In this document: in pieces, positions 16,358-25,225 of the stretch
How the letters are laid out: the number at the start of each line of letters is the position of its first letter
Position numbering within the stretch: the first letter of the stretch is position 1
Assembly (NCBI GenBank): GCA_035546775.1
Contig: DASZWD010000004.1
Coordinates: 1-64,000, forward strand
From: Acidimicrobiales bacterium
GTDB taxonomy: Bacteria > Actinomycetota > Acidimicrobiia > Acidimicrobiales > JACCXE01
DNA: 64,000 bases
Reading direction: 5' to 3'
Made by a program: the position numbers and the translations under genes
Notes under the pieces: model-generated
Told to the model about the DNA's origin: nothing
The model's database searches: none
Seen by the model: the letters and a program-made list of their open reading frames with translations, nothing else

Positions 16358-17308
16358 CTAGCCAGCTTTCCGGGCTCTGGCAGCCGCCAGGGCCTGGAGC
16401 TGGCGCAGGTTCGACGGCGTCGCGGGATGACGCAGCTTCGTCATCGCCTTCGCCTCGATCTGCCGGATGCGCTCGCGCGTCACCTTGAAGCGCTCGCCGA
16501 GTTCCTCGAGCGTGCGCGGCTCGTCGCCGTCGAGACCGAAGCGCAACTCGAGCACCTCCCGCTCGCGCGGGTGCAGCGTCGCCAACGCGATGTGGAGGTG
16601 CATGCGGTCGTCGTCCTGCTCGGCCTCGAAGAAGCCCTTCTCCGATTCCGGATCGGCGACCGTGTCGATCAGCTCGCGGTCCTCGTCCTGGGCGAGCGAC
16701 AGCGACAGCGGGTCGGGCGTGATGCGCTCGGCCGCCGCCACCGCTAGCTCGGTCATGCCGGTGGATTCTGCGATCTCCTGGCGCGTCGGCTCCTTGCCGG
16801 TTGCCTCGCGCAAGGAATTGCGCGCCCGCTCGACCGCCGCTGCGGCGTCACCGACACGTGTCGGCACGCGAATCGTCCGGCTCTTCTCGGCGATGGCGCG
16901 GCCGATGGCCTGTCGGATCCACCACGTGGCGTACGTCGAGAACTTGTAGCCCTTGGTGTGGTCGAACTTCTCGACGGCGCGGATCAGCCCGAGGTTGCCT
17001 TCCTGCACGAGATCGAGCAGTGGCATACCGGCGCGCTGGTAACGCTTGGCGATGTTCACCACCAGGCGCAGGTTCGACACGATGAAGGCCTGCTTGGCGT
17101 CGTCGCCGGCGCGCACTGTCTGGCGCAACCGCCGCTTCTCCGCCGGGGTGAGGGTCGGGCTCTCCAGCGCGGTGATCGCGACCTGGCCCTCCGCGATGAG
17201 CGTCGCCAGGCGGACTTCGTCGGCGGCGGTCAACAGTTGGTGCGCGGCGATTTCGCGCAGGTAGCGACCCACCAGGTCGTCTGCCGCGTCACCCTCTCCT
17301 CGCGCCAT
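16358..17308 (-). CDS. RNA polymerase sigma-70 factor, group 2 (SigB/Hrd-like)
   Basis: A 316-aa sigma factor lacking region 1.1. Region 1.2 (DLVGRYLREIAAHQLLT), region 2 ([40 protein letters not shown]), region 3 (ATGKEPTRQEIAESTGM) and region 4.2 (RTLEELGERFKVTRERIRQIEA) are all present. Its -10 and -35 recognition residues resemble RpoD closely, as in stress/stationary group-2 factors. It is convergent with whiB7 and divergent from a kinase/phosphatase regulator. The start ATG 17308 has the hexamer TACCGT 6 nt upstream. Confidence 0.92.
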   Translation of the reverse strand: MARGEGDAADDLVGRYLREIAAHQLLTAADEVRLATLIAEGQVAITALESPTLTPAEKRRLRQTVRAGDDAKQAFIVSNLRLVVNIAKRYQRAGMPLLDLVQEGNLGLIRAVEKFDHTKGYKFSTYATWWIRQAIGRAIAEKSRTIRVPTRVGDAAAAVERARNSLREATGKEPTRQEIAESTGMTELAVAAAERITPDPLSLSLAQDEDRELIDTVADPESEKGFFEAEQDDDRMHLHIALATLHPREREVLELRFGLDGDEPRTLEELGERFKVTRERIRQIEAKAMTKLRHPATPSNLRQLQALAAARARKAG

Positions 17309-17314
17309 CGCGAA

Positions 17315-17320
17315 ACGGTA
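17315..17320 (-). promoter_or_regulatory. candidate -10 element of the group-2 sigma gene
   Basis: On the minus strand TACCGT lies exactly 6 nt before ATG 17308, with no ribosome binding site, which fits a leaderless transcript. Confidence 0.4.
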
Positions 17321-17345
17321 CCGGCGGCGTCGGCAAGTTTAGGGG

Positions 17346-19484
17346 ATGCAATTTTCGGGCAACAACAGCGGGGGCAATGAAGGAGCCGGGAAAAGTTGCA
17401 GGCTTGTGAAGGCTGAGCAGGGATTCTCTGCGGACCCTGGCTCTATTCGTGCTGCGAGACAATTCGTTCGCGAGACGCTCGGTGATCTTCCCGAAGACTT
17501 CGTCGACGACGTGCTGCTCCTCGTTTCCGAGTTGGCGACCAACTCGGTCCGTCACGCCCACTCCGGCTTCGACCTGACGATCGAGCTCGACCCGCGCTCG
17601 CTGCGCATCGAGATCACCGACGAGGGTGGCGACCTGCCGCGGAAGCGCTCGCCGCTCATGGACGAGCCGTACGGTCGCGGGCTCCACATCGTCGACTCGC
17701 TGGCCGAGAGCTGGGGGGTCGGTCTGGCGGCCGATGGCGGCAAGACGATCTGGGTCGTCGTGCCGGTGCCCTTCGCCGAGGCCGTCGAAGTCGCCCTGGG
17801 TCCGCAAGCGACGGGTCTCCAGCGCCCGCAGTTCGACGACCTGGTACCGCGCTGGCTCTTCGGTGTGCCGCCGGGCTGGCTGCGCGTCGCCGCCGGCTTG
17901 CTGGTGCCCGTGCTGGTGTTGCCCGCCCTCCAGGCGATGGACGACCCGACGCGAGTACGCCCCAGCGCGTTCCTCGCGATCCTGCTCGTCGCCGTCACGT
18001 GCACCGCGGGCGCGCTCGCCGTGGCGATCACCGGTCTCGGCGTCGTCGCCGAGTTCTGGTATTTCGGGTTGACGCCGTCGCGCACGTGGCACCTGACCGA
18101 ACGCGGCGTCACGAGCATCGTCGGCATGTCGCTGCTCGTGGTGGCGCTCGCCGCGCTGGCGTACCGGCTCGAACGCTCCGTCGACGAGGTGCGTTCGCTC
18201 GACGTGGAACTGCGCGAGGACGCCGAGGCGCAGGCCGAGAGCCGCCGCCGCGCCGAGCGCATCGCGTCGCAGGCGGAAGCGGTGCTGTCGATGAGTTCAG
18301 TGCTCGCCCGCGCCCGCTCGGTGCGCGCCGTCGCCGAAGCCGCGCTCCACGAGATCAACATTCCGTCGGCGCCGATCTTCGGCAGCGTCGCCATCGTCGA
18401 GCACAACCGGTTGCAGGTGATCGCGTCGCGTGGCGCGTCGCCCGAACTGATCGACGAACTCGAACACATCGACGTCGAGCGCAGCACCTGGCTGCGCGCC
18501 GTACTCAACGGCGAGGCGGCCTACGTCGAAGACCGCGCCGAGTTCGCGGCGCGCTACCCGGCGGCGCTGTCGCTGCAGATGTTCGACAGCGGTTCGTGGC
18601 TGGTGTCGCCCTTCCGCGCCGACGAGACGCTCGGGTTGCTGTCATTGCACTTCGACGACCCGCAACCGCTCAAGGAGTACCGCCTCTATTTCGCCCTCGT
18701 CAGCGAACTCATCGGTCGATGGCTGGAGCGGGCCCGGTGGGCCGAAAGCCAGCGCCGGTCGCACGCGCAACTGGAGCAGGCGTTCGCCGAACGCGACCGC
18801 ATCGCCCGCACGCTGTCGACCAGCCTGCTGCCGCCGGTGCTGCCGCGGCTGCCCGGCTTCGCCGCCGCCGCCTGGCTCGTCCCCGCGAGTCCTGACGAAG
18901 TCGCCGGCGACTTCTACGACCTGTTCGCCGTCGAGGACGGTTGGGTCGCCGTGCTCGGCGACGTGTGCGGCAAGGGCGCCGAAGCCGCGGCGGTCACGTC
19001 ACTGGCCCGCTACGCGTCCCGGGCCTCGGCGCTCGAGAACCCCGACACCGCCCACATCGCCCGCGTCGCCAACCAGGCGCTCGTCGCCGAGCCGTCGGAT
19101 CTGTTCTGCACCGCGGCGATCGTGCGCTACACCCGCCAGACCGGCACGGTGGCCGTCACCCTCGCCGGGCATCTCCAGGCGCGCATGGTGTGCGACGGCG
19201 AGGTGCAGCGTCTCGGCCGCTTCGGCGCCGCCCTCGGGTTGGGCGACGACTCGCCCCGCGTCGAGCGCTACCGGATGCCGCCCGGCGCCATGGTCGTGCT
19301 CTTCAGCGACGGCATCGTCGAGCGCGACCCGGCCTTCGGCGAGCGCGAGCTCGACGCCTTCCTCGCCGAGACCAAGGGCTACGACGCGGCGCGCCTGTCG
19401 GTCGAGCTGCGCGCCCTGGTGGATCGGCTGACGCCCAAGCATCCTGACGACGTCGCCGTCATGGTCCTGGAGCGGACCCACTAG
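17346..19484 (+). CDS. membrane regulator: RsbW-like ATPase + TM + GAF + PP2C/SpoIIE phosphatase
   Basis: A 712-aa multidomain signalling protein. Residues about 25-145 form an RsbW/SpoIIAB-type HATPase (DVLLLVSELATNSVRHA is the N-box; DEPYGRGLHIVDSLA the G-box). Residues about 178-275 contain hydrophobic membrane segments, followed by a coiled coil (275-320). Then comes a GAF-like sensor (about 325-470) and a C-terminal SpoIIE/RsbU phosphatase (about 490-712; DEVAGDFYDLF, LGDVCGKGAEAA, LFSDGIVERD). Such proteins control anti-sigma antagonists of the STAS type. An ATPase at the N-terminus and phosphatase at the C-terminus of one chain is an unusual order. GTG 17406 is an equally possible start. 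Confidence 0.85.
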   Translation: MQFSGNNSGGNEGAGKSCRLVKAEQGFSADPGSIRAARQFVRETLGDLPEDFVDDVLLLVSELATNSVRHAHSGFDLTIELDPRSLRIEITDEGGDLPRKRSPLMDEPYGRGLHIVDSLAESWGVGLAADGGKTIWVVVPVPFAEAVEVALGPQATGLQRPQFDDLVPRWLFGVPPGWLRVAAGLLVPVLVLPALQAMDDPTRVRPSAFLAILLVAVTCTAGALAVAITGLGVVAEFWYFGLTPSRTWHLTERGVTSIVGMSLLVVALAALAYRLERSVDEVRSLDVELREDAEAQAESRRRAERIASQAEAVLSMSSVLARARSVRAVAEAALHEINIPSAPIFGSVAIVEHNRLQVIASRGASPELIDELEHIDVERSTWLRAVLNGEAAYVEDRAEFAARYPAALSLQMFDSGSWLVSPFRADETLGLLSLHFDDPQPLKEYRLYFALVSELIGRWLERARWAESQRRSHAQLEQAFAERDRIARTLSTSLLPPVLPRLPGFAAAAWLVPASPDEVAGDFYDLFAVEDGWVAVLGDVCGKGAEAAAVTSLARYASRASALENPDTAHIARVANQALVAEPSDLFCTAAIVRYTRQTGTVAVTLAGHLQARMVCDGEVQRLGRFGAALGLGDDSPRVERYRMPPGAMVVLFSDGIVERDPAFGERELDAFLAETKGYDAARLSVELRALVDRLTPKHPDDVAVMVLERTH

Positions 19485-19532
19485 CGCTCGACGCCCAGCC
19501 AGTACCCTGGCGCCCCGCACCTTCACACAAGC

Positions 19533-19606
19533 GGGCGCATAGCTCAGTTGGCTAGAGCGCTGCCCTTACAAGGCAGATGTCGGGGGTTCGAGTCCCTCTG
19601 CGCCCA
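19533..19606 (+). tRNA. tRNA-Val (TAC)
   Basis: A 74-nt cloverleaf with acceptor GGGCGCA/TGCGCCC, discriminator A19606, anticodon TAC at 19567-19569 in loop CTTACAA, and T-loop TTCGAGT. CCA is not encoded. Confidence 0.95.
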
Positions 19607-19655
19607 CAAGCGATCGTTGTCCTTCCGTTGGGCCGGCCCTCGGCACGCCGTTGGG

Positions 19656-21236
19656 ATGGCGTCGATACGTTCGGTGAGGGTGCGCAACGAGACGTCGTGG
19701 GAGCCGGGCATCGACGACGCCCCCGCGCATGTGGCCGGTGTCGTCGAGGCGATTCTCAACGGGCTGCCCGCGCTGATCGGTTACTGGGACGCCGACCTGC
19801 GCAACCAGCTCGCCAACCAGGCCTACGTCGACTACTTCGGGTTGACGCCGGCACAGATTCACGGCCGTCACATCCGCGAGGTGCTGGGCGAGGCGTTGTA
19901 CGCCAAGAACCTGCCGTTCTTGGAGCGGGCGCTGGCGGGCGAACGGCAGATGTTCGATCGGGAGATCCCGACCCCGAACGGCGAGAAGCGCTACACGCAG
20001 GCGTCCTACATCCCCGACATCGTCGACGGGCGCGTGCGCGGCATCGTCGTGCTCGTCACCGACATCTCCCAGCGCCGCATCGCCGAGCAGGAAGCAAAAG
20101 AGGCCCGCCTGGCGGCCCAGGCGGCCAACCGGGCGAAGACCGACTTCTTGGCCTGGGTGAGCCATGAGTTCCGTACGCCGCTGACGAGCCTGCTCGGTTT
20201 CACCGCCTTGTTGCGCCGTGACGACCTGTCGTCATCTGCGCTCGAGGACGTCGCCCACATCGAGCAGGCGGCGCGTCAGCTGTCGGCGATGGTGGACGAC
20301 CTGCTCGACAGCGCCAGCTTGGCCAGCGGACGGTTGTCGCTCAAGCCGACGACGGTGCGCGTGAGTGCCGTGCTCGGCGCGGCCGTGAACCTCGTGCGAC
20401 CGCTGGCCGAGGAACGTGGCGTCTCCTTGGCGATGGTCCCCGGCGCCATCGGCGACGCGACGGTGTGGGCCGACCCGGACCGGCTGAAACAAGTCGCACT
20501 CAACCTGTTGTCCAACGCCATCAAGTACGGCGCACGCGAGGCGCCGGTCACGGTCAGCGTCGACGTGGCTGATCGCGCCGTGATGCTGCGCTTCGCCGAC
20601 ATGGGCACGCCGCTGACGCCGCTCGAGTGCGAGATGATCTTCGAACCGATGGTGCGTTTGTCCGGCACGGCCGAGAAGGGCACCGGCCTCGGGCTGCCGT
20701 TGAGCCGCAGCCTGATCGAGGCGATGGGCGGCACCCTGACCGTCACCCCCGGCGACGAACGGGGCAACACCTTCGTGGTGACGTTGCCCCGCGCCGACGA
20801 CGCCGGTGGTGAGGGACGCGCCGCCGAGGCGTCGCCGGCCTCGACGCGGGCGTTGCGATTGAAATCGAATCTGGCGCACATCCTCTACGTGGAAAGCAAC
20901 GTCGACAGCCTCGGGCTGGTGAGCGCCATGCTCGCCCGCTTCGCGGATGTCGACGTCATTCCCGCATCGCAGGGCCACATGGCGATCGACCTGGCGCGGG
21001 TGCACGTACCCGATGCGATCCTGCTCGACGTCGATCTGCCCGACATCGGCGCGCTCGAACTCGTCCGCCTGCTGCGCTCTGACGAACGCACGCGCGACAT
21101 CCCGATCGTCGCGATCGCGGCGGCCGGCTCGCACCCGACCGCCGACGAGCTGGCCGACGCCGGCATCAAGGTGGTGCTGGCGAAGCCGTTCACGATCGAG
21201 GATCTGTTTCTGGCTCTCGACGCGTTGTCGGACTGA
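19656..21236 (+). CDS. hybrid sensor histidine kinase (PAS-HisKA-HATPase-REC)
   Basis: A 526-aa soluble hybrid kinase. A PAS domain (about 25-140; ALIGYWDADLRNQLANQAY) is followed by a helix leading to the HisKA H-box SHEFRTPLTSLLG (about 168). HATPase N-box NLLSNAIKYG and G-box GTGLGLPLSRSL follow, and a C-terminal receiver (about 405-526) has phospho-acceptor Asp in ILLDVDLPD and Lys in LAKPF. No membrane segment is present, so it senses a cytoplasmic cue. ATG 19656 is used because a longer open frame would run through tRNA-Val. Its 3' end overlaps the convergent glycosyltransferase gene by 47 bp. The receiver-only proteins at 4425-5204 are conceivable partners. Confidence 0.9.
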   Translation: MASIRSVRVRNETSWEPGIDDAPAHVAGVVEAILNGLPALIGYWDADLRNQLANQAYVDYFGLTPAQIHGRHIREVLGEALYAKNLPFLERALAGERQMFDREIPTPNGEKRYTQASYIPDIVDGRVRGIVVLVTDISQRRIAEQEAKEARLAAQAANRAKTDFLAWVSHEFRTPLTSLLGFTALLRRDDLSSSALEDVAHIEQAARQLSAMVDDLLDSASLASGRLSLKPTTVRVSAVLGAAVNLVRPLAEERGVSLAMVPGAIGDATVWADPDRLKQVALNLLSNAIKYGAREAPVTVSVDVADRAVMLRFADMGTPLTPLECEMIFEPMVRLSGTAEKGTGLGLPLSRSLIEAMGGTLTVTPGDERGNTFVVTLPRADDAGGEGRAAEASPASTRALRLKSNLAHILYVESNVDSLGLVSAMLARFADVDVIPASQGHMAIDLARVHVPDAILLDVDLPDIGALELVRLLRSDERTRDIPIVAIAAAGSHPTADELADAGIKVVLAKPFTIEDLFLALDALSD

Positions 21237-23022
21237 CGGACCGCCACGCCCACAGCGCGCTGGCGGCGGCAAGCAGCCAGGCGACGACGGCCCAACCTGT
21301 GGGCCAGTCACGAACGAGGGCGAGGGGCCAGTTGGGGTGGTCGGGGTGGAACAAGGCGTCGAAGCGCCGCTGCGCCGGATGGGGTTGGGCGCAGTAGGCC
21401 GAGGCCACCGGTGTGGCCGTGCGGTGGTGGGCGGTGGCGCTGAGCCGGAACCCGGCGGGTACGTCGACGTCGACGGCTCGCGCCGGTGCTGCAACGGGAT
21501 AGAAGGCGAACGTGCCGCCGCCGGCGTCGACGCGGGTGACCGTCGGTGTCGGCATCGGCGCGCTGGCGAACTCGATTCCCACGCCGGCGATGACGCAGTT
21601 GGCCTCGAGATGCACGCGTAGGGGACTGGCGACGGACCCGTCGCCCCGGGTGTTGCCGACGACGGGCGTGAGCGGACCGATGGCGCCGCGCGTGTAGGTG
21701 CCGAGGACGTAACGCGAGTCGTCGGCGCGTTCGAGGGTGACGCCGACGGCGACGAGCAGCGCGACGATCGCGAGCCCGACACGCGGCCGGCGGAACACCG
21801 TGCAGGCCGCCGCGGCGATGGCGACGAGCAGCGCCGGCAGCGTGGGGTAGAGGTGCCGGCCCACGACCGAGGACGATCCGCCGAACACGTAGGCGATGAT
21901 CCCGATCATCAGCAGCAACCCGAGCGGGATCGCCACGCTCATCCACGCGAGACCAAGGGCGTCGCGCGTCGGGCGGCGGCGCAGGTGGAAGACCGCGCCC
22001 GCGAGCAGGATGGCGCCGCCGCCCAGCGTCCAGAACACCGCCGCGTGGCCGATGCGGGTGACGCCCAGTTGGGGCGACCAGAACGCGGTCACCGCGCTCT
22101 TGAGGTGCATCACGACGCCGTGGAGGGTGCGCGGCACCGGCGGCTGGAGGGGACCGGTGATCTTGTCGACGGCGGCCGACGCGCTCCAGGCGTGGTACGT
22201 CGCCCGGTTCCACAGCAACCACGGGATGACGAAGACGGCCGCGACACCTCCCGCTTGCGCGCCCCACGCGACGTAGCGGCGCGCCACCGCGCCACGGGTC
22301 CACAGCGGGCCGAGGGCGCCGAGGGCGACGAGGGGGATGGCGACGAGGCCGGTGGTCTTGGCCAGCACCGACAGGCCGACGAGTGCGCCGACGCCGATCG
22401 CCGAGCGGGCCTGGAACCCCTTGTTCCACGTGCGCGCCGTCAGCCACAGCGCGGCTGTCACCAACGGCATCACCAGCGCGTCGTTGGTGACGTTGGCGAC
22501 GTTGGCGTTGAAGCCGCCGACGAACACCAGGGCGCCGCATGCCCCGAGCGCGATCTCAGGCCGGTCGGGGAACACCTCGCGGGCCAACAACCACGTCAAC
22601 GGAATGGCGCACAGCGCCATCAGCAGCGTGACGACGCGCAGGATGTAGAGCGTGGCCACGCCGCCGTAGCCGTGCAGCAGCTTCCACGGCACGGCGAGCA
22701 CCGCGTAGTACAGCGGCGGCTGCACGCCCTCGTAGCTCTGGGCGAAGGCACCCCACCGCGGGTCGTGGTTGTCGACGGTGACGGGGGAGGGGCGCCACTG
22801 CGACGTGGGCGACTCCTTGGCCAGTTCGAGTATCCGGGTGTCGACCCGATCGCGGCCGACCTTGGGCGGCGCGCCGTGGTCGCCCATCGCGGTGACGTAG
22901 TCGACGTGGGCCGCCTCGTCGATCGGGCTCATGACCTCGGTCACGGCCACCCACCAGCCGCCGCGCAGCAGTCCGACTGCCATCACGGCGGTGAGCGCCA
23001 ACGCTTGGGTCCGCCGATCCAT
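21190..23022 (-). CDS. integral membrane glycosyltransferase-like protein (GT-C fold)
   Basis: A 610-aa membrane protein with about ten or more hydrophobic segments. The first extracytoplasmic loop contains SPIDEAAHVDYV and later QPPLYYAV, the acidic DE-x2-H signature of polyprenyl-phosphate-dependent GT-C enzymes (arabinosyl/mannosyltransferase-like, and DUF2142-type proteins). The C-terminal 150 residues form a soluble beta-rich domain ending with one more membrane helix. It probably adds a sugar to a cell-envelope component on the outer face, but donor and acceptor are unknown. It is divergent from a class A PBP gene, suggesting a shared envelope role. Confidence 0.7.
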   Translation of the reverse strand: MDRRTQALALTAVMAVGLLRGGWWVAVTEVMSPIDEAAHVDYVTAMGDHGAPPKVGRDRVDTRILELAKESPTSQWRPSPVTVDNHDPRWGAFAQSYEGVQPPLYYAVLAVPWKLLHGYGGVATLYILRVVTLLMALCAIPLTWLLAREVFPDRPEIALGACGALVFVGGFNANVANVTNDALVMPLVTAALWLTARTWNKGFQARSAIGVGALVGLSVLAKTTGLVAIPLVALGALGPLWTRGAVARRYVAWGAQAGGVAAVFVIPWLLWNRATYHAWSASAAVDKITGPLQPPVPRTLHGVVMHLKSAVTAFWSPQLGVTRIGHAAVFWTLGGGAILLAGAVFHLRRRPTRDALGLAWMSVAIPLGLLLMIGIIAYVFGGSSSVVGRHLYPTLPALLVAIAAAACTVFRRPRVGLAIVALLVAVGVTLERADDSRYVLGTYTRGAIGPLTPVVGNTRGDGSVASPLRVHLEANCVIAGVGIEFASAPMPTPTVTRVDAGGGTFAFYPVAAPARAVDVDVPAGFRLSATAHHRTATPVASAYCAQPHPAQRRFDALFHPDHPNWPLALVRDWPTGWAVVAWLLAAASALWAWRSVSPTTRREPETDPRS

Positions 23023-23031
23023 GGCAGGCCG

Positions 23032-23037
23032 ACGTTA
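23032..23037 (-). promoter_or_regulatory. candidate -10 element of the glycosyltransferase gene
   Basis: On the minus strand TAACGT lies 9 nt before ATG 23022. It faces a second TANNNT hexamer for the divergent PBP gene only 4 bp away, so the two promoters would have to share a 34-bp intergenic space. Confidence 0.35.
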
Positions 23038-23041
23038 GCTA

Positions 23042-23047
23042 TAGCGT
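23042..23047 (+). promoter_or_regulatory. candidate -10 element of the PBP gene
   Basis: TAGCGT lies 9 nt before GTG 23057, without a ribosome binding site, in the 34-bp divergent gap. Confidence 0.35.
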
Positions 23048-23056
23048 TGTCGCGCT

Positions 23057-25225
23057 GTGCAGATTCTTGGGCGCTTGGTTCGAACTGCAGCGATCGCCGG
23101 AGCGCTCTTGGCGATTGGCCTGCTGATCCTGATTCCTCAGGCGCGCGCCTTCACCGGCGACTGGACGACCTCGAAGGGCCAGGCGCTGGCCCAGATGAGC
23201 GAGCTGAGCGAGCGCTCGGCGGTCCTGCGCCGCGACGGGACGGTTCTCGCCTATCTCCACGCCGACGAGAACCGGGCGCCGGTCAAGCTCTCGCAGGTAC
23301 CCGACGCCGTCGTTAACGCCGTCATCGGCGTCGAGGACGACCGCTTCTGGAAGCACCACGGGATCGACCTGCGCGGCATGTTCCGCGCCCTCGCCACCAA
23401 CGTCAAGTCGGGCGAAGTCCGCCAGGGCGGCTCGACGCTGACCCAGCAGCTGGTGAAGAACTCGCTGCTGACGCCGGAGAAGACCGTCGACCGCAAAGTC
23501 CGCGAGGCGCTGCTGGCCTGGCGCCTCGAGGACCACAACACCAAGAAGCAGATCCTCGAGCGCTACCTCAACACGGTGTACTTCGGCAACGGCGCCTACG
23601 GGGTCCAGGCGGCCGCCGAGGTGTACTTCGGCAAGAAGGCGTCGCAGCTCGACGAGGGCGACGCCGTTCTGCTCGCCGGCCTCATCCGCAACCCGGTCGG
23701 CTACGACCCCATCAAGTATCCGGCGGCGGCCAAGGCGCGGCGCAAGGTTGTCGTCGACCGGCTCGTCACCGAAGGCGTCATCACCCAGGCGGCGGGTGAG
23801 CAGGCGCTGGCGCGTCCGTTGCCGAGCAACGTGCAGAGCCTGGAGAAGACGCCCAACGACTACTTCGTCGAGGAGGTCAAGCAGGCGCTGCTGCACGACC
23901 GCCGCCTCGGCGAGACCGAGTCCGAGCGCTACAACGCGGTGTTCAAGGGTGGGCTGCGCATCTACACGACGCTCGACCCCGCCGTCGCCGACGCCGCGCA
24001 GCACGCCGTCGACAACATCCTGCCCGACACCAACGGCAAGTTCACCGCCGCCGTCGCGTCGATCGAACCGTCGACCGGCGCGGTGCGCGCCATCGTGGGC
24101 GGCAAGGACTTCGAGTCGCAGAAGTTCAACCTGGCGACGCAGTCGCACCGCCAGCCCGGATCGTCGTTCAAGGCGTTCGACCTCGTGGCCGCGCTGCGCG
24201 AGGGTTACGGCCCCAACACGAGCGTGGACGGCACGTCGCCCTGCACCGTGCAGTTCCCCGACAACCCGCCCTACAAGCTGCAGAACTCCGAAGGCGAAGG
24301 CGGCGGTGTCATGAGCCTGACGGAGGCGACGGCGGGTTCGATCAACTGCGCCTACGTGCGCCTGGCGTCGGTCGTGGGGCTCGACAAGATCGAACAGGCG
24401 GCACACGACCTTGGCGTCACGTCCGACCTCAAGGTGCACGGCCACAACTGCAACTGCCTGACGCCGGCGATGGCCATCGGCGGCCTCGAGACGGGCGTGT
24501 CGCCCCTCGAGATGGCCTCCGCGTACGCGACGCTCGCCGACGACGGCGTGTACCACAAGCCGTACTTCATCGAGAAGGTGCTCGACCGCCACGGCAAGGT
24601 GCTGTTCCGCGGCGCGTCGAAGGGCGAGCAGAAGGTGTCGACCCAGATCGCGCGTGAGGCCGTGTCGATGCTGCGCACCGTGGTCACCAACGGCACCGGG
24701 ACCGCGGCCAACCCGGGTCGGTGGATGACCTTCGGTAAGACCGGCACCACGTCGGACTTCACCGATGCGTGGTTCGTCGGCTCGACGCGCCAACTCACCG
24801 CCGCGGTGTGGATGGGCTCGCCGGTGGGCGCGATCTCGATGGATCACGTGGGAGGAGTCGGCCGCGTGTTCGGCGGTACGTACCCGGCGCGCATCTTCGG
24901 ATCCTTCATGCGCACCGCGATGGCCGGGCGTCCTGCGCTGGCGTTCCCCGCTCCCGACCCAAAGCAGATCGGCAACCGCCAGATGCACCTCAGCCCGACG
25001 GCGACGACCGGTGTGACCGACACCGTCGTGCCGGGCGACGTCCAGGTCGGCGAACCGGGCGTCACCATCGGCGACGGCAACCCGGGCCACGACGGGGGCG
25101 GTGGCGGCGGCCCGCCGACGACCAAGCCGCCGAAGAACCCGCCGCCGACGCAGCCGCCGCCCACCCAGCCGGGCTGCCAGGAGCCGGACAACTGGCCCGA
25201 CAACTACCCGCCGTTCTGCTCGTGA
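23057..25225 (+). CDS. class A penicillin-binding protein (glycosyltransferase/transpeptidase)
   Basis: A 722-aa bifunctional PBP of the PonA/PBP1 group that polymerises lipid II and cross-links peptidoglycan. One N-terminal membrane helix (about 8-28) precedes the GT51 domain with EDDRFWKHHGID (Glu93), RQGGSTLTQQLVKN and YFGNGAYGVQAAAEVYFGK. The transpeptidase has SSFK (nucleophile Ser near 368), SIN in GSINCAYVRL and KTGTT near residue 560. The C-terminus is a Pro/Gly-rich tail with PPTTKPPKNPPPT-type repeats. The following zinc-ribbon gene overlaps the stop (GTGA). Confidence 0.94.
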   Translation: MQILGRLVRTAAIAGALLAIGLLILIPQARAFTGDWTTSKGQALAQMSELSERSAVLRRDGTVLAYLHADENRAPVKLSQVPDAVVNAVIGVEDDRFWKHHGIDLRGMFRALATNVKSGEVRQGGSTLTQQLVKNSLLTPEKTVDRKVREALLAWRLEDHNTKKQILERYLNTVYFGNGAYGVQAAAEVYFGKKASQLDEGDAVLLAGLIRNPVGYDPIKYPAAAKARRKVVVDRLVTEGVITQAAGEQALARPLPSNVQSLEKTPNDYFVEEVKQALLHDRRLGETESERYNAVFKGGLRIYTTLDPAVADAAQHAVDNILPDTNGKFTAAVASIEPSTGAVRAIVGGKDFESQKFNLATQSHRQPGSSFKAFDLVAALREGYGPNTSVDGTSPCTVQFPDNPPYKLQNSEGEGGGVMSLTEATAGSINCAYVRLASVVGLDKIEQAAHDLGVTSDLKVHGHNCNCLTPAMAIGGLETGVSPLEMASAYATLADDGVYHKPYFIEKVLDRHGKVLFRGASKGEQKVSTQIAREAVSMLRTVVTNGTGTAANPGRWMTFGKTGTTSDFTDAWFVGSTRQLTAAVWMGSPVGAISMDHVGGVGRVFGGTYPARIFGSFMRTAMAGRPALAFPAPDPKQIGNRQMHLSPTATTGVTDTVVPGDVQVGEPGVTIGDGNPGHDGGGGGGPPTTKPPKNPPPTQPPPTQPGCQEPDNWPDNYPPFCS

